NCBI GenBank assembly: GCA_003486025.1
Contig: DNHA01000114.1
Span: 1-5,089 of the forward strand
DNA length: 5,089 nt
Origin: Micrococcaceae bacterium
Lineage (GTDB): Bacteria; Actinomycetota; Actinomycetes; Actinomycetales; Micrococcaceae
Direction of reading: 5' to 3'
Below, one piece after another: positions 4,007-5,089 of this stretch. The number at the start of each line of letters is the position of its first letter. The stretch's first letter is position 1. The notes below the pieces were generated by a model, which was not told the origin of the DNA, ran no database searches, and saw nothing but the letters and a program-made list of their open reading frames with translations. Made by a program: the position numbers and the translations under genes.

Positions 4007-5089
4007 CTAATCCACGGATCCATAGCCCCCGCAAACATGCCGCCGCCAGCCTGGACGAGCTGCTGCTCGCACTGGAAAAGGAATTCGAAGTTCCTGCGCC
4101 CTTTGACCCAACCGCGTTAGCCGCCGCTGAACAAGCGGTGGCCAACGTGGCTCCTGCGCCCAATGACCATACGGCACTTCCCTTTTTCACCATTGATCCC
4201 CAGGGCGCCACCGATTTGGATCAAGCGATGTATCTGGAACGCGCAGGCGAAGGATACGCAGTGAACTACGCTATTGCCGACGTTCCGGCGTTTGTGCACT
4301 TGGGCAGCAAACTTGATGAAGTCACCAGATCACGCGGCCAGACTTTTTATCTGCCGCACCGCAAGGTCAGCCTGCACCCACCGCTGATCTCTGAAGATCA
4401 AGGTTCGCTGCTTGCCGGACAGGTACGCCGAGCCTTCTTGTGGCGCATCAGCTTGGATCTCGACGGCGCGGTCACCGACGTGCAGCTGACCCGCACCACG
4501 ATCAAATCCCGCGAGCAGCTCGATTACCGCACGGCCCAGCAAAAGCTAGATGCTTCCCAGGGCGGCGAGCAGCTAGAACTCTTGGCCGAAATTGGTGCAT
4601 TGCGCATCAAACAAGAACGCCTGCGCGGCGGTGCGTCGCTGAACCTTCCCGATCAAGAAGTCGAACCGGAAGCCGACGGCTACAAACTCGTCAGCGGCCA
4701 ATCCTTGCCGTTGGAAGATTACAACGCACAGATCTCCTTGCTCACCGGAATTGCCGCGGCACGCATCATGCTCGAGAACGGCACCGGAATCTTGCGCACC
4801 ATGCCCGCGCCGGATGAAAAAGATCTCGCCGAATTTACCGAGCAGACCCGCCTGCTCGGCCGTCCGTGGGACCGGAAGCTGAGCTACGGCGAGTATCTGC
4901 GCACGCTGGACGTCAACGATCCCCGGCAGCTGGTGATCATGCACCGGGCAGCCTCGCTATTCCGCGGAGCCGACTACGAGGTGATCAACGGCCAAGCTGA
5001 AGCGGACCTGGAGCAGGCAGCCATTGCAGCGCCCTATGCGCACACCACCGCGCCATTGCGCCGCTTGGTGGATCGCTTCGTCTTGCTGT
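4003..5089 (+). CDS. RNB-domain exoribonuclease (RNase II/R superfamily), 3' end missing
   Basis: RNB enzymes degrade RNA 3' to 5' in the cytoplasm, releasing nucleotide monophosphates. The visible 362 residues hold about 60 N-terminal residues, then the RNB core: FFTIDPQGATDLDQAMYL (61-78, metal site), YAVNYAIADVPAFV (85-98), GSKLDEVTRSRGQTFYLPHR (101-120), LHPPLISEDQGSLLAGQVRRA (124-144), NAQISLLTGIAAARIML (241-257), GILRTMPAPD (262-271) and YAHTTAPLRRLVDRF (345-359), equivalent to the conserved SPIRR/K region. The N-terminal part is too short for the two cold-shock domains of E. coli RNase II. The metal site reads D65, D71, D73, Q74, where RNase II has four Asp. I believe this short form is typical of actinobacteria. 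An in-frame stop at 3961 and the next Met at residue 76, inside the core, favour GTG 4003. The gene is incomplete only because the window ends. Confidence 0.92.
   Translation, partial: MTNPRIHSPRKHAAASLDELLLALEKEFEVPAPFDPTALAAAEQAVANVAPAPNDHTALPFFTIDPQGATDLDQAMYLERAGEGYAVNYAIADVPAFVHLGSKLDEVTRSRGQTFYLPHRKVSLHPPLISEDQGSLLAGQVRRAFLWRISLDLDGAVTDVQLTRTTIKSREQLDYRTAQQKLDASQGGEQLELLAEIGALRIKQERLRGGASLNLPDQEVEPEADGYKLVSGQSLPLEDYNAQISLLTGIAAARIMLENGTGILRTMPAPDEKDLAEFTEQTRLLGRPWDRKLSYGEYLRTLDVNDPRQLVIMHRAASLFRGADYEVINGQAEADLEQAAIAAPYAHTTAPLRRLVDRFVLL

Noticed and set aside
4440..4944. Overlapping frames on both strands inside the RNase gene
   Set aside because: The RNB motifs run continuously through this stretch in the frame of GTG 4003; the other frames show no domain.

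Overview
The window looks like ordinary chromosome of a moderately high-GC actinobacterium. The Micrococcaceae (Arthrobacter/Glutamicibacter type) are the best guess. This rests on the actinobacterial style of HemA and HemE, a TetR gene followed by a DUF3107 gene, GTG starts, and some genes without a Shine-Dalgarno sequence. The genus assignment is inference from remembered family features, not from a search.

Left part (1-2891): two heme-synthesis transcription units diverge from a 148-bp gap. On the minus strand lies hemE (uroporphyrinogen decarboxylase). After a 119-bp spacer with a large hairpin comes the 5' end of another minus-strand gene that runs off the window at base 1. By gene order this is probably the next enzyme, coproporphyrinogen oxidase (HemY/CgoX), but no diagnostic domain is visible. 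On the plus strand lies hemA (glutamyl-tRNA reductase), the first committed step of the C5 pathway. It ends in a strong terminator, so it appears to be transcribed alone. The divergent gap holds a dyad, an imperfect iron-box-like sequence and candidate promoters.

Middle part (2892-3955): a TetR-family regulator with a palindrome over its likely promoter, then a 73-residue DUF3107 protein. A 7-bp hairpin lies between them and a 14-pair hairpin follows. Mycobacterium tuberculosis has the same gene pair (Rv3208 and Rv3208A/TB9.4), and to my knowledge its function is not settled.

Right part (3956-5089): an RNB-domain exoribonuclease, cut off by the window edge. It appears to lack the N-terminal cold-shock domains of RNase II and RNase R. 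One of the four metal-site aspartates is glutamine. The gene has no visible Shine-Dalgarno sequence, and its start codon sits in overlapping inverted repeats next to an extended -10 box, so leaderless and regulated expression is plausible.

I see no mobile element, CRISPR array, tRNA, rRNA or phage gene. The most interesting signals are regulatory (RNase start region, tetR operator candidate, hairpin between tetR and DUF3107) together with the shortened RNB enzyme. I found no clearly new multi-gene system.
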